In this document: one piece after another, positions 6,472-13,420 of the stretch | Layout of the letters: every line of letters begins with the position of its first letter | How positions within the stretch are numbered: the stretch's first letter is position 1 | The notes under the pieces: generated by a model | What the model saw: only the letters and a program-made list of their open reading frames with translations | Database searches by the model: none | Told to the model about the DNA's origin: nothing | Source: Deltaproteobacteria bacterium | GTDB lineage: Bacteria > Desulfobacterota > Desulfobaccia > Desulfobaccales > Desulfobaccaceae | Direction of reading: 5' to 3' | DNA: 24,847 nucleotides | Assembly (NCBI GenBank): GCA_016874895.1 | Contig: VGSX01000016.1 | Coordinates: forward strand, 1-24,847 | Made by a program: the position numbers and the translations under genes

Positions 6472-8070
6472 CTAATACGCCCCCCGAACGCCAAACCTCC
6501 GGGTCTGAGCCGAATGGTAGGCAATATCCGTCTGCAGGAAGCGCTGCGCTAAACGTATTGCCCCCTCCAAAGCATCCGGACCATCATCATGAATCGACCT
6601 CGACGGAAAATAGAGCAGCTGTTCAATGAGCAGTTCCTGGTCCGAGTGACCCCGAATAAATCGGATCTTCCCCCGTTCCAACAACGGCGATAAACTACTG
6701 ATCCTGGTCTCCTTGGACACCTTGTTGGTGACGCCTTTAACCGGCAATGCCAGACCGAGCTCCTGTCCCAGGCGATCAAACTCCGCTAACAACAGACGCT
6801 GAAAAAAGTTGTCTTCCACCCCGATGAGATGATGCCCATATTCCTGAAAACGATTCCCCGTCGTCCTTAAGGTGTTCTCAAGGCTGGTCTTGCGAATAAA
6901 GGCGTCCATAACATAGAAAACCATCTCCTTCACCGCCAGCCCCACCGTCACCACCGCCTTGTAATCCGAACTGGCCCCACCCTCCAGCGATGGATCAAAA
7001 AACCCAACAATGACCAGCTCCTTGTCTTTTAAAGCGTCCGGATGATAATAGCGCACCCATTCCTGGCGAAATACCCCACCCACCTGCTCCGGTTCATTCA
7101 TCTTTTCCTGATTAAAGGCCACCGTCCCCATGAGCTGCTTCTGCCGCAGCAACCTCGCCAACGGATGCTTTGCCTCCCACAGCGACCTCCCATCCTCCGT
7201 AATCGCCCGGTAAATCCGACGGTTAAAGTGGCAAAAAGGCTCCGCCTCCGAATGCAACATCACGTCCAAAGCACTGCCGCGTCGTAAGATCGTTCCAATA
7301 ATAAAGAGACTGCCATCGGCATCCATGCCGGGATAAACTGCCGAAGTGATCCACTCAATGATCTGTTGCACAATCTCCGGATTCCTGACATTAAGGTCAT
7401 TTTCCAGATCATCCAATATCACCAGATCCGGGCGCCACTGCCGGTGCTTTAAACCCCGGAGACGCTGACCCCGCCCCCGGGCCTTGACCCGCACATCATT
7501 GCACGTAACAAAATCATCAATGGCACGGTTGCCCTTCACCAATTCCCCAAAATCCTGCCGGATCCGCTCGTTATAGAGCAGCTCCAGGAAAAGATAGCCC
7601 GTCAGATCACTGGACAGGTCCTCCGTGTCACTCCCAATAATGATGAACCGCCGCTTCCCGAAACAGATCTGATGCAATACGTAGCCGAAGGAACACACCG
7701 TGCTCTTGGCAAACTCCCGGGGCGCCGCCACTATTACCGGCTTGAGGGCCTCTCTGACACTTTCACCCACCCCCGACAACGGCCCTGACAGCCGCGGCCT
7801 CTGCTCCAACAACTGAATCAATTCATGGTGAAATGCCGCCGGGGGATAACTAAAATAATGCGGCAAATACGTCCTGCAAAAATAAAGAGGATCCCGCTCC
7901 GCCTGCCGCTTCCGCTCCCCCTGCTTCCCCTCATCCTCATCAATAAAAGGCAGCACCTCTAAATTGAGATTCATGAGAACCGCATCGGCCCTGGACCGGA
8001 AGTCTTTCTTGGTCATCTTTTTCTGAAAATTCATCGACCCGCCTCTCAATCTCTGGTCTGCGGCTGCCAT
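6472..8070 (-). CDS. Mu gp28-like large terminase subunit
   Basis: 532 residues from ATG 8070, chosen because AAAGGAG lies eight bases upstream; the frame is open three codons further. This is the DNA-packaging motor. The N-terminal ATPase has a Walker A-like A-A-P-R-E-F-A-K-S-T (about 115-124) and Walker B L-V-I-L-D-D-L-E-N-D (about 216-225). The C-terminal RNase H-like nuclease has a first acidic motif G-F-F-D-P-S-L-E-G-G, a second H-L-I-G-V-E-D-N-F-F-Q, and a final H-D-D-G-P-D-A-L-E-G. Both domains look intact. It pairs with the small subunit just upstream and docks on the portal encoded downstream. Confidence 0.92.
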   Translation of the reverse strand: MAAADQRLRGGSMNFQKKMTKKDFRSRADAVLMNLNLEVLPFIDEDEGKQGERKRQAERDPLYFCRTYLPHYFSYPPAAFHHELIQLLEQRPRLSGPLSGVGESVREALKPVIVAAPREFAKSTVCSFGYVLHQICFGKRRFIIIGSDTEDLSSDLTGYLFLELLYNERIRQDFGELVKGNRAIDDFVTCNDVRVKARGRGQRLRGLKHRQWRPDLVILDDLENDLNVRNPEIVQQIIEWITSAVYPGMDADGSLFIIGTILRRGSALDVMLHSEAEPFCHFNRRIYRAITEDGRSLWEAKHPLARLLRQKQLMGTVAFNQEKMNEPEQVGGVFRQEWVRYYHPDALKDKELVIVGFFDPSLEGGASSDYKAVVTVGLAVKEMVFYVMDAFIRKTSLENTLRTTGNRFQEYGHHLIGVEDNFFQRLLLAEFDRLGQELGLALPVKGVTNKVSKETRISSLSPLLERGKIRFIRGHSDQELLIEQLLYFPSRSIHDDGPDALEGAIRLAQRFLQTDIAYHSAQTRRFGVRGAY

Positions 8071-8135
8071 GACCATCACTCCTTTAGATGTCTAACCCGG
8101 CCCAAGCCCTGCCACCAGCTCACCCGAGAAAAAAC

Positions 8136-8603
8136 CTACCGCCCTTCCATGAACTCAAAAAATTTCTCTATCAACTGGGCCAACCGACGCAATTCTTCCT
8201 TTTCCCTCACCTGTCGCCGTAAAAAATCCCCGAAAAGACCCATAACTTCCACCGTGGCCGCTCTTTCATCCCAGACCTGTTCGGCCAAACGCTCAATCAA
8301 TCCCAATAATTTATTCAACTCTTCCACATCACTAAATGCCAGCTCACCACCCGCCAACAGACGCCTCACCTTCAACCTCACCAAACCCTTCAGGGCCTCC
8401 CCCACTAACCTGGGATGCTCCGTGACCAGGTCCTTTTTCCTCCCCCAATGCCCAGCTGCCCGCCAATTTTTCAAGGTGGCGAGAGATACCGGCAAGATTT
8501 CCGCAATTTTTTTTAAAACCACCCCCGCCAAATAGAGTGAACGGGCCTCATCATGATATAAATCGCGCTTGCTTTGTCTAATGGGGGTCTTGGATTTTTT
8601 CAT
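8136..8603 (-). CDS. Mu gp27-like small terminase subunit (DUF1804-type)
   Basis: 155 residues. An N-terminal helix-turn-helix (about 16-52: A-R-S-L-Y-L-A-G then L-K-K-I-A-E-I-L-P-V-S, T-L-K-N-W-R) is followed by a mostly helical, charged C-terminal region, as in the Mu-like small terminase that recognises phage DNA and feeds it to the large subunit. The start ATG 8603 has no clear ribosome site; the leader is AT-rich with a 9-base inverted repeat (8624-8632/8657-8665). The gene is the first of the head operon. The conserved element at 8711-8732 lies about 108 bases upstream and may carry the promoter. Confidence 0.75.
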   Translation of the reverse strand: MKKSKTPIRQSKRDLYHDEARSLYLAGVVLKKIAEILPVSLATLKNWRAAGHWGRKKDLVTEHPRLVGEALKGLVRLKVRRLLAGGELAFSDVEELNKLLGLIERLAEQVWDERAATVEVMGLFGDFLRRQVREKEELRRLAQLIEKFFEFMEGR

Positions 8604-8623
8604 AAATAATATGTCTTATCTCA

Positions 8624-8665
8624 AGTAATAAAAATATTTAAAACCACAATAAATTATTTATTACT
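8624..8665. promoter_or_regulatory. Inverted repeat in the terminase-operon leader
   Basis: AGTAATAAA at 8624-8632 and its exact complement TTTATTACT at 8657-8665 flank a 24-base AT-rich centre, 21 bases upstream of the small terminase start. It could be an operator or an mRNA hairpin covering the start region. Confidence 0.4.
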
Positions 8666-8710
8666 CACAACTAATCTTTTCTTTCGATATATCTAAAATC
8701 ATTTAAAATA

Positions 8711-8732
8711 TCCAGAACACCTGCTTAACTTG
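8711..8732 (-). promoter_or_regulatory. Conserved element copy A (TCCAGAACACCTG-N4-ACTTG) upstream of the terminase operon
   Basis: TCCAGAACACCTG, four variable bases, then ACTTG, with flanking T/A-rich matches, recurs at 8981-9002 in the same orientation. On the minus strand it reads CAAGT-N4-CAGGTGTTCTGGA, then TATTTTAAA. It lies between the second HTH gene and the small terminase start. It is probably a promoter or operator; which protein binds is unknown. Confidence 0.5.
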
Positions 8733-8748
8733 ACAACCATATATCAAA

Positions 8749-8922
8749 CTACCAGCAATGTGATGTTAACTTCTCCACTGAACTTTTTAAAATACGAATG
8801 TTCCTATCACTAAACTTAACTCCTTGTAGCTTTCCTTCCCAAAACCAGCGGTAAATTGTCGATCTCGACACCCCTAATCGATCCGCAACTTCACTCGGCC
8901 TTATAAATTCTTTTTTTACCAT
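8749..8922 (-). CDS. Excisionase-family HTH protein, tandem paralog 2
   Basis: 57 residues. It has a MerR/Xis-type winged helix-turn-helix: R-P-S-E-V-A-D-R-L-G-V-S-R-S-T-I-Y-R-W (8-26), then W-E-G-K-L-Q-G-V-K and a basic R-I-L-K wing. Such proteins bind DNA as excisionases or small activators/repressors. The start ATG 8922 follows AGGG eight bases upstream. It matches the neighbouring 9059-9232 protein at about 30 of 57 positions with no gap, and the two genes share a nearly identical ~30-base stretch over the recognition helix, so they arose by tandem duplication. It is transcribed towards the terminase operon. No integrase is nearby, so a regulatory role is more likely than excision. Confidence 0.75.
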   Translation of the reverse strand: MVKKEFIRPSEVADRLGVSRSTIYRWFWEGKLQGVKFSDRNIRILKSSVEKLTSHCW

Positions 8923-8980
8923 TTCAATTACCCTGTTCCCTTAGTTTTCTTCACTCATATATCCCTTTTTATTAATATTT

Positions 8981-9002
8981 TCCAGAACACCTGATACACT
9001 TG
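8981..9002 (-). promoter_or_regulatory. Conserved element copy B upstream of HTH paralog 2
   Basis: TCCAGAACACCTG, four variable bases, then ACTTG, matching 8711-8732. It lies about 60 bases upstream of the HTH gene at 8922 and next to the second 28-base element (9016-9043). Shared placement upstream of successive genes suggests co-regulation. Confidence 0.5.
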
Positions 9003-9015
9003 TCACTACTATTAT

Positions 9016-9043
9016 TAAAAGGAATTATTGATTAATGCACCCC
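9016..9043 (-). repeat. 28-bp conserved element, copy 2, between the two HTH genes
   Basis: TAAAAGGAATTATTGATTAA followed by TGCACCCC is the partner of the element at 6347-6374 (24 of 28 identical, differences all transitions). It begins 16 bases after the stop of the first HTH gene and lies about 95 bases upstream of the second. Confidence 0.5.
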
Positions 9044-9058
9044 TGAAAACTCCCCCTC

Positions 9059-9232
9059 CTACCACACCTCTCCCACCATCTCCTCCACCGACGTTGCCAA
9101 TATCCGCAAACTGCCGGTCCTTAATCTAACCCCCCTTAATTTCCCCTCCCAAAACCAGCGGTAAATCGTCGAACGGGAAACCGCCAATTGCCTGGCCACT
9201 TCTCTGGGACGCATGAGTTTTTCCGTCAACAC
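9059..9232 (-). CDS. Excisionase-family HTH protein, tandem paralog 1
   Basis: 57 residues from GTG 9232, chosen because it gives exactly the length of the paralog and has GGGGAGG about eight bases upstream; TTG 9229 and ATG 9214 are alternatives. The fold is the same MerR/Xis-type HTH: R-P-R-E-V-A-R-Q-L-A-V-S-R-S-T-I-Y-R-W-F followed by W-E-G-K-L-R-G-V-R and R-I-L-A-T-S-V-E. It is more GC-rich than its sister but aligns end to end without gaps. It is the outermost minus-strand gene seen on the phage side and may be the first switch gene of the element. Confidence 0.7.
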   Translation of the reverse strand: MLTEKLMRPREVARQLAVSRSTIYRWFWEGKLRGVRLRTGSLRILATSVEEMVGEVW

Positions 9233-9339
9233 CGCTTCGCCCTCCCCTCGCTTTTTCCTGCAGGTAATTCAAAACCCGTTCCAACCACCCCCGGCCTGAC
9301 AAAATTATGGTCCCGGACCGGCTCTGTCAGCCAGACCAC
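9226..9339 (-). pseudogene. Possible frameshifted small gene upstream of HTH paralog 1
   Basis: From GTG 9339 a frame encodes W-L-T-E-P-V-R-D-H-N-F-V-R-P-G and then poorer sequence to a TGA at 9226. Shifting frame at the five-C run (9288-9292) continues instead into W-L-E-R-V-L-N-Y-L-Q-E-K-A-R-G-G, which looks like a genuine helix. One base lost or gained in the run would explain this. No family is recognised, and both pieces may be chance. Confidence 0.25.
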
Positions 9340-9341
9340 AT

Positions 9342-9373
9342 TGATAATAATTTGATTATTTTTATTATTAACA
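9342..9373. promoter_or_regulatory. AT-rich inverted repeat, operator-like
   Basis: TGATAATAAT (9342-9351) and ATTATTAACA (9364-9373) are complementary at 9 of 10 positions around a 12-base centre, immediately upstream of the minus-strand genes. The spacing of about two helical turns suits a dimeric regulator. Confidence 0.35.
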
Positions 9374-9491
9374 GCAGGTTAAACGTAGCTAACCGGAACG
9401 CTGGTCCGCCCCGACTCGACAATGGGAGGATTAACTCAAAAGGATTTTTCTTTTTAGAGGTATTTTAATTAGTAATAATCACAAGAATATC

Positions 9492-9550
9492 TCTAGAGCT
9501 ATGCCTAATATCTAGAATAATTAATCAAGCTATTCTCTATAATCTCTAGA
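9492..9550. promoter_or_regulatory. Cluster of three TCTAGA-centred sites in an AT-rich divergent region
   Basis: TCTAGA occurs at 9492-9497, 9511-9516 and 9545-9550; the last is the core of a perfect TCTCTAGAGA palindrome and the first of TCTCTAGAGC. The flanks share AATATC or AATC. The cluster lies in the ~500-base gene-free stretch between divergent HTH genes and could be a multi-site operator. Nothing else in 9380-9860 supports a gene. Confidence 0.35.
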
Positions 9551-9859
9551 GAGATTTAAGCCATTGTTAGCAATCTTAATCGAAATTATAAGCTTTAAGC
9601 AGCCCCTTGCCAGAACCGGCCTTTTCTCTCTATACTGTCAACAATCTTATTCTATAAGTATTATTGTTATGTTATAAATTCTCACTTTATCTCCCCCCAT
9701 CCCAAATTGACCCCTCTCACCGTGCCTGCACCCATCGGCTTCCCCGTCCTTTCTCCCTCAGCACCACCCTTGCCCTAACTGGCCTCGCTCTTGCTCTTAA
9801 TCCCAAACAAAGCCCGGCGTGTCGGCTAACCGAAAATTCTTGGCAAGGAGACCAAAGAT

Positions 9860-10045
9860 ATGAACCTGAATAAAAGATTCTTCCGGCCCGATGAAGTGGC
9901 GGAAATGCTGCTCATGTCCAAGCGAACCATCTATCGCATGATGCATGACGGCCGCCTGCCCGGCGTTGACCTGACCAAGAGACCCTGGCGCATCCCCCGG
10001 GATGCCATCCTCACCCTCTTCCCCCCCGACTCCCGCCCGGCATAA
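9860..10045 (+). CDS. Excisionase-family HTH protein, divergent third copy
   Basis: 61 residues with an Xis/HTH_17-type domain: R-P-D-E-V-A-E-M-L-L-M-S-K-R-T-I-Y-R-M-M (9-28), then D-G-R-L-P-G-V and W-R-I-P-R-D-A-I. It shares the V-A-x-x-L-x-x-S-x-x-T-I-Y-R core with the two minus-strand proteins but is clearly more distant. The start ATG 9860 has AAGGAG nine bases upstream. It stands alone and is followed 25 bases later by a strong hairpin, so it is a one-gene transcript. Its role may be regulation of the divergent phage genes or a leftover excisionase of another element. Confidence 0.75.
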   Translation: MNLNKRFFRPDEVAEMLLMSKRTIYRMMHDGRLPGVDLTKRPWRIPRDAILTLFPPDSRPA

Positions 10046-10069
10046 CCCTCCACCCGGCCCTAACGCCCA

Positions 10070-10098
10070 CGGGCAGCCTGACCTAACCAGGCTGCCCG
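10070..10098 (+). terminator. Strong hairpin terminator after the divergent HTH gene
   Basis: An 11-base perfect stem (CGGGCAGCCTG ... CAGGCTGCCCG) with a 7-base loop lies 25 bases after the stop codon. The following CTCCTTCCTG has only a weak T-tract, so it may be partly factor-dependent. Confidence 0.65.
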
Positions 10099-10220
10099 CT
10101 CCTTCCTGTAAGCGTTCAGCGAACAGCTTACAGCCGTAAGCTAATGCTTAAAATTCAAATAGTTATTCTAAGGTGGTGGATCACTGGTTTTTCCCTTAGT
10201 TTCCCTAACCCATTGTTTTT

Positions 10221-10254
10221 GCTGAAAGCTGATTGCTGATAGCTGAACGCCTAC
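10221..10254 (+). repeat. Dispersed 34-bp repeat of GCTGANN heptamers, copy 1
   Basis: GCTGAAA, GCTGATT, GCTGATA and GCTGAAC in register, then GCCTAC. It is identical to 23631-23664 except for one base and has the same orientation. It lies in the 367-base gene-free stretch (10046-10411) between the HTH gene and the glycan cluster. That stretch also holds the terminator and a run of GTTCAGCGAACAGC and CTTACAGCCGTAAG palindromes at about 10109-10141. Confidence 0.75.
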
Positions 10255-10411
10255 CTCCTTCCTTTGCCAACCAACCAATATTTTCCTTGCAAGGCCAGAT
10301 CCCTTAATTTCGGTTGGCTAAAACCAAACAAAATGATAAATTGATTAATGATAGTGACCGGTTGATCTTTCTCCATTTCCCCAAAATCTATTCCTGCAGC
10401 CAAGGTGAATA

Positions 10412-12334
10412 ATGCTAAGCCGATCTCCTGCCATGCCTGCTCGCCTAAGAATCATCATAATAGTCTTTTCTCTCCTCATGGCCCTGGTATTCACCTTATA
10501 CAGAGTTTATACCCCTTGGAATTTGAATCATGACCAGATCAATTTAGGTCTGTTTGTGGCGAAAAATGCCGATCCTGACCTTTTTTTAAAGGATTACGCC
10601 TTTCATGATAATTCCCAATTCAGCCATTATCTTCCCGTGTTCCTGACTGTATTAACTTTTCTGCAGCAACTGACCGGTTCCTTTGAGAAAGGCTTATGGT
10701 CCTTGGTGCCCCTTTTAGTGTTCGTCTACGCCCTCGGCTGGAGCATCCTCCTCTGGCGTCTCACCGGCTCACTCTGGATCACTCTCCTGTTCACTTTTCT
10801 CGCCCTCCCCTACCGCCCGGTCCCCATGGGGGAAGTCTGGGGGGTTGCCGGAGTTGACGGCATCGTCGGCCGGACCCTGGTGACGGCCATCTCTCCTTAC
10901 CTCTTTTTACTGTTTTTTTCCTGGCTTGAAGAACCCAAATATTCCTCGGTGATAGTGTTAGGGCTTCTCACCGGTCTATCGGCCTTCATCTACCCCTTAA
11001 CCCCGTTATTTTTTATCGGACTTCTTTCTGGGCTGGTTTTCCTGGCCTGCTGGTCCCATAAGGAAAATTGGGGCATGCTGGCCGTGATGCTGGCGGTCTT
11101 TGCTGCCATCAGTATCTATCCCGGTTTATTGAAAGAACGGCAATTATGGGTGGCAGCGGCCAACATCTCTTTCGCCGAATTTCGCGAAATTACCCAGATA
11201 ATCTTCAAGGTCCCGGCTCACTGGCATAGCTACCAGGCCAATCCGATTTTCCGTTATATCTTGTTACTGTTCGGCGTTCTTTTCATTACCGGGGCCAATT
11301 ACCTCTTGAGCCCCAAAGACCGAAGACCGCAGGCCGCTTATTATGTCTGGCTCCTGGGGGGACTGAGCATTGTCTATATCTGCTGGCGGGTGGTCGGCAA
11401 AGGCGCCGGCCTGAGTTGGCTTTATCTTACCCTGGCAGTCTATGTCATCCTCTGTTTTCGGCGCCGGGAAATCAGCAGATTTGATTGGTGGTTGCTGGGA
11501 TGGGGCTATGTTACGCTGATTATTTATCTGGTCCCCTATTATGCCCTGGTCACGGTATGGCGGCTGGGGGAGAATGTGCCGCTGACTGCCTGGGTAGTGG
11601 AATACCGGCGGGTGGCCCGCCTGATCCACCCCTTCAGCTACCTGATGGGGGCCCAGGCCGCGGTATTGTTGGTTCCCTGGATCAGTAACATACTCAAACA
11701 ACGGGAGGGGATCGCAGCCGGCGAATATGCCCTGATTATGCTCTCCATGTTTAACCAGATGTTTTTCTGGCTTACCCTGAGCTCGGTAGTTCTCTTTGAG
11801 TCCGGACGCCTGCTCTTAGGCTCCCGAAGCCAAATGCGGGCCGGGGCCATCGCCGCGGCCATCATGATCCTCCTGCTGGCCACCCAGCTTTCTACCGGTC
11901 GCCTCAATCTCAGTTCTGATGAACTATTCGAACCCGTTCAGGCCTTCCGGCAATACAGCCCGGCAGAACTGCAGGCCGAGGAGGAATTAGCTTCCTGGGC
12001 CCGCCGCCATACCGACAAACAGGCCTTGTTTTACCATTCCTCGCCCCTTTTCCGGTACCTGGCCAAACGCAGCATCACCCATGCTTATACCACCGCCGGC
12101 GAGGCCGCCAATTACCGGACCATAACCATGGTGGAAACATATCACCGCAACCTCCGGTTAAAGTCGGCTCTCGATGATCCTGCCGCCTTAATCCACCAGG
12201 CCCGGCAACTCCAGGTTGATTATATTGTGGTTGACAAAGATAAGCCCACTCGTTTACATTTCCCCATAATTTATGAAAATCAGAAATATCTGGTCTATCA
12301 AAACCTGCCTCCCGGGGAAAATGGCAGGCCATGA
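10412..12334 (+). CDS. Multi-membrane GT-C-type glycosyltransferase-like protein
   Basis: 640 residues with roughly a dozen hydrophobic membrane segments and a soluble C-terminal tail (about 500-640). After the first membrane segment, the first outer loop carries W-N-L-N-H-D-Q-I-N-L-G and F-H-D-N-S-Q-F, acidic/histidine motifs placed where GT-C lipid-sugar transferases keep their catalytic residues. Such enzymes transfer sugars from polyprenyl-phosphate donors on the outer side of the membrane. The tail (E-L-A-S-W-A-R-R-H-T-D ... V-D-Y-I-V-V-D) resembles the periplasmic domains often fused to these proteins. The start ATG 10412 follows AAGGTG. It opens the glycan cluster. Acceptor and donor cannot be deduced, and a polymerase-like role is not excluded. 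Confidence 0.65.
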   Translation: MLSRSPAMPARLRIIIIVFSLLMALVFTLYRVYTPWNLNHDQINLGLFVAKNADPDLFLKDYAFHDNSQFSHYLPVFLTVLTFLQQLTGSFEKGLWSLVPLLVFVYALGWSILLWRLTGSLWITLLFTFLALPYRPVPMGEVWGVAGVDGIVGRTLVTAISPYLFLLFFSWLEEPKYSSVIVLGLLTGLSAFIYPLTPLFFIGLLSGLVFLACWSHKENWGMLAVMLAVFAAISIYPGLLKERQLWVAAANISFAEFREITQIIFKVPAHWHSYQANPIFRYILLLFGVLFITGANYLLSPKDRRPQAAYYVWLLGGLSIVYICWRVVGKGAGLSWLYLTLAVYVILCFRRREISRFDWWLLGWGYVTLIIYLVPYYALVTVWRLGENVPLTAWVVEYRRVARLIHPFSYLMGAQAAVLLVPWISNILKQREGIAAGEYALIMLSMFNQMFFWLTLSSVVLFESGRLLLGSRSQMRAGAIAAAIMILLLATQLSTGRLNLSSDELFEPVQAFRQYSPAELQAEEELASWARRHTDKQALFYHSSPLFRYLAKRSITHAYTTAGEAANYRTITMVETYHRNLRLKSALDDPAALIHQARQLQVDYIVVDKDKPTRLHFPIIYENQKYLVYQNLPPGENGRP

Positions 12335-12394
12335 GCCACACCCTGCCGGAGGCGGATGAGGTATAGGCCCTCAGATGATGTAATGATATTACTT

Positions 12395-12420
12395 TCAGCC
12401 AGTTACCGTAAAATGGCTGA
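12395..12420. other. Hairpin in the spacer between the GT-C gene and the methyltransferase gene
   Basis: TCAGCCA and TGGCTGA form a 7-base stem with a 12-base loop in the 159-base intergenic gap. There is no T-tract, so a terminator role is uncertain. Confidence 0.3.
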
Positions 12421-12493
12421 CTCCCGGCCCACTCGCACCATCGACTTAACTCATTTTTTCGCTGACAGCTCATTACCAGCAAAAAACTAACTT

Positions 12494-13393
12494 ATGCTTC
12501 GCCCCCGAGGACTTAGATTCCTGCAAACCCTGGGACGCCAGGACTGGCTCAGCCCCGAGCTCAGAAGGCGCCTTATTAAAAAGTTCGTTAACCATAACCG
12601 GGTCGGTTCCTATCCCTTCGAAACCGATTTCTTCTGTATGAAATACCGGGGTAACCTGAACGAACTCATGGATTGGTTCGTTTTCTTTTTCGGGGCCTAT
12701 GAAAAAGAAGAACTCTTTCTCTTGCGCGATCTGCTTAAAGATAAGCCGGCCCCCGTAGTTATTGATGTCGGCGCCAGTATCGGCCAGCATGCTTTATTCA
12801 TGTCACACTATTGTTACCAGGTACATGCCTTCGAACCCTACCACCGGGCCCGCTCCCTCCTAAACGAGAAAATCGCTTTAAATCGAATTTCAAATATCAT
12901 AGTGCACGAGGTCGGCTTGGGGGCAATAAACGAATCTCTAAATTTCTATGCTCCTGTGGGGCATAATATCGGCACCGGGTCTTTTGACCCCTCCCACAGA
13001 AAGAAAAATCAATTAATCGGCCAACTGCAAATCCGTAAAGGCGATGATTATCTGGCAGAATTAAACTTAAAATCAGTCGATCTGATAAAAATCGACGTGG
13101 AAGGTTTTGAAAAAAATGTCCTGCTGGGCCTGCAACAAACCATTTACCGGTATCGCCCCGATATTTTTATGGAATGCACCCTGACAACTCAGAAAACCCT
13201 CACAGATTTACAGGAAATAATCGAACTTCTGCCCCAAGGGTATATAATCTGCGAGTTTTGCCCTAAGAGCCAGTTCCATCAGCTTTTTTCCAAAACATCA
13301 TATTGTCTCCGCCGGTTAGATTGCAAAACCTTGGCAACTAAACCCCTTGATAATTTTAACCTGTTGCTGCAGTCGCCCCAATCCAGCGGTTAA
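12494..13393 (+). CDS. FkbM-family SAM-dependent methyltransferase
   Basis: 299 residues. The FkbM domain (PF05050) spans about 87-230, with SAM-binding motif I V-I-D-V-G-A-S-I-G-Q (89-98), the acidic ribose-binding motif A-F-E-P (112-115) and the family signature D-L-I-K-I-D-V-E-G-F-E near 195. Family members O-methylate sugars or other small molecules, and they are common in exopolysaccharide and O-antigen clusters. No ribosome site is obvious before ATG 12494. It lies 27 bases before the radical SAM gene, suggesting co-transcription. The likely substrate is a sugar hydroxyl of the surface glycan, inferred from context. Confidence 0.85.
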   Translation: MLRPRGLRFLQTLGRQDWLSPELRRRLIKKFVNHNRVGSYPFETDFFCMKYRGNLNELMDWFVFFFGAYEKEELFLLRDLLKDKPAPVVIDVGASIGQHALFMSHYCYQVHAFEPYHRARSLLNEKIALNRISNIIVHEVGLGAINESLNFYAPVGHNIGTGSFDPSHRKKNQLIGQLQIRKGDDYLAELNLKSVDLIKIDVEGFEKNVLLGLQQTIYRYRPDIFMECTLTTQKTLTDLQEIIELLPQGYIICEFCPKSQFHQLFSKTSYCLRRLDCKTLATKPLDNFNLLLQSPQSSG

Positions 13394-13420
13394 TTCAAGG
13401 TATGTAATCAAAAGAATCCT

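Noticed and set aside
9664..9873. 69-codon plus-strand frame ahead of the divergent HTH gene
   Set aside because: Its composition is not protein-like, it has no ribosome site, and it overlaps the well-supported HTH start.
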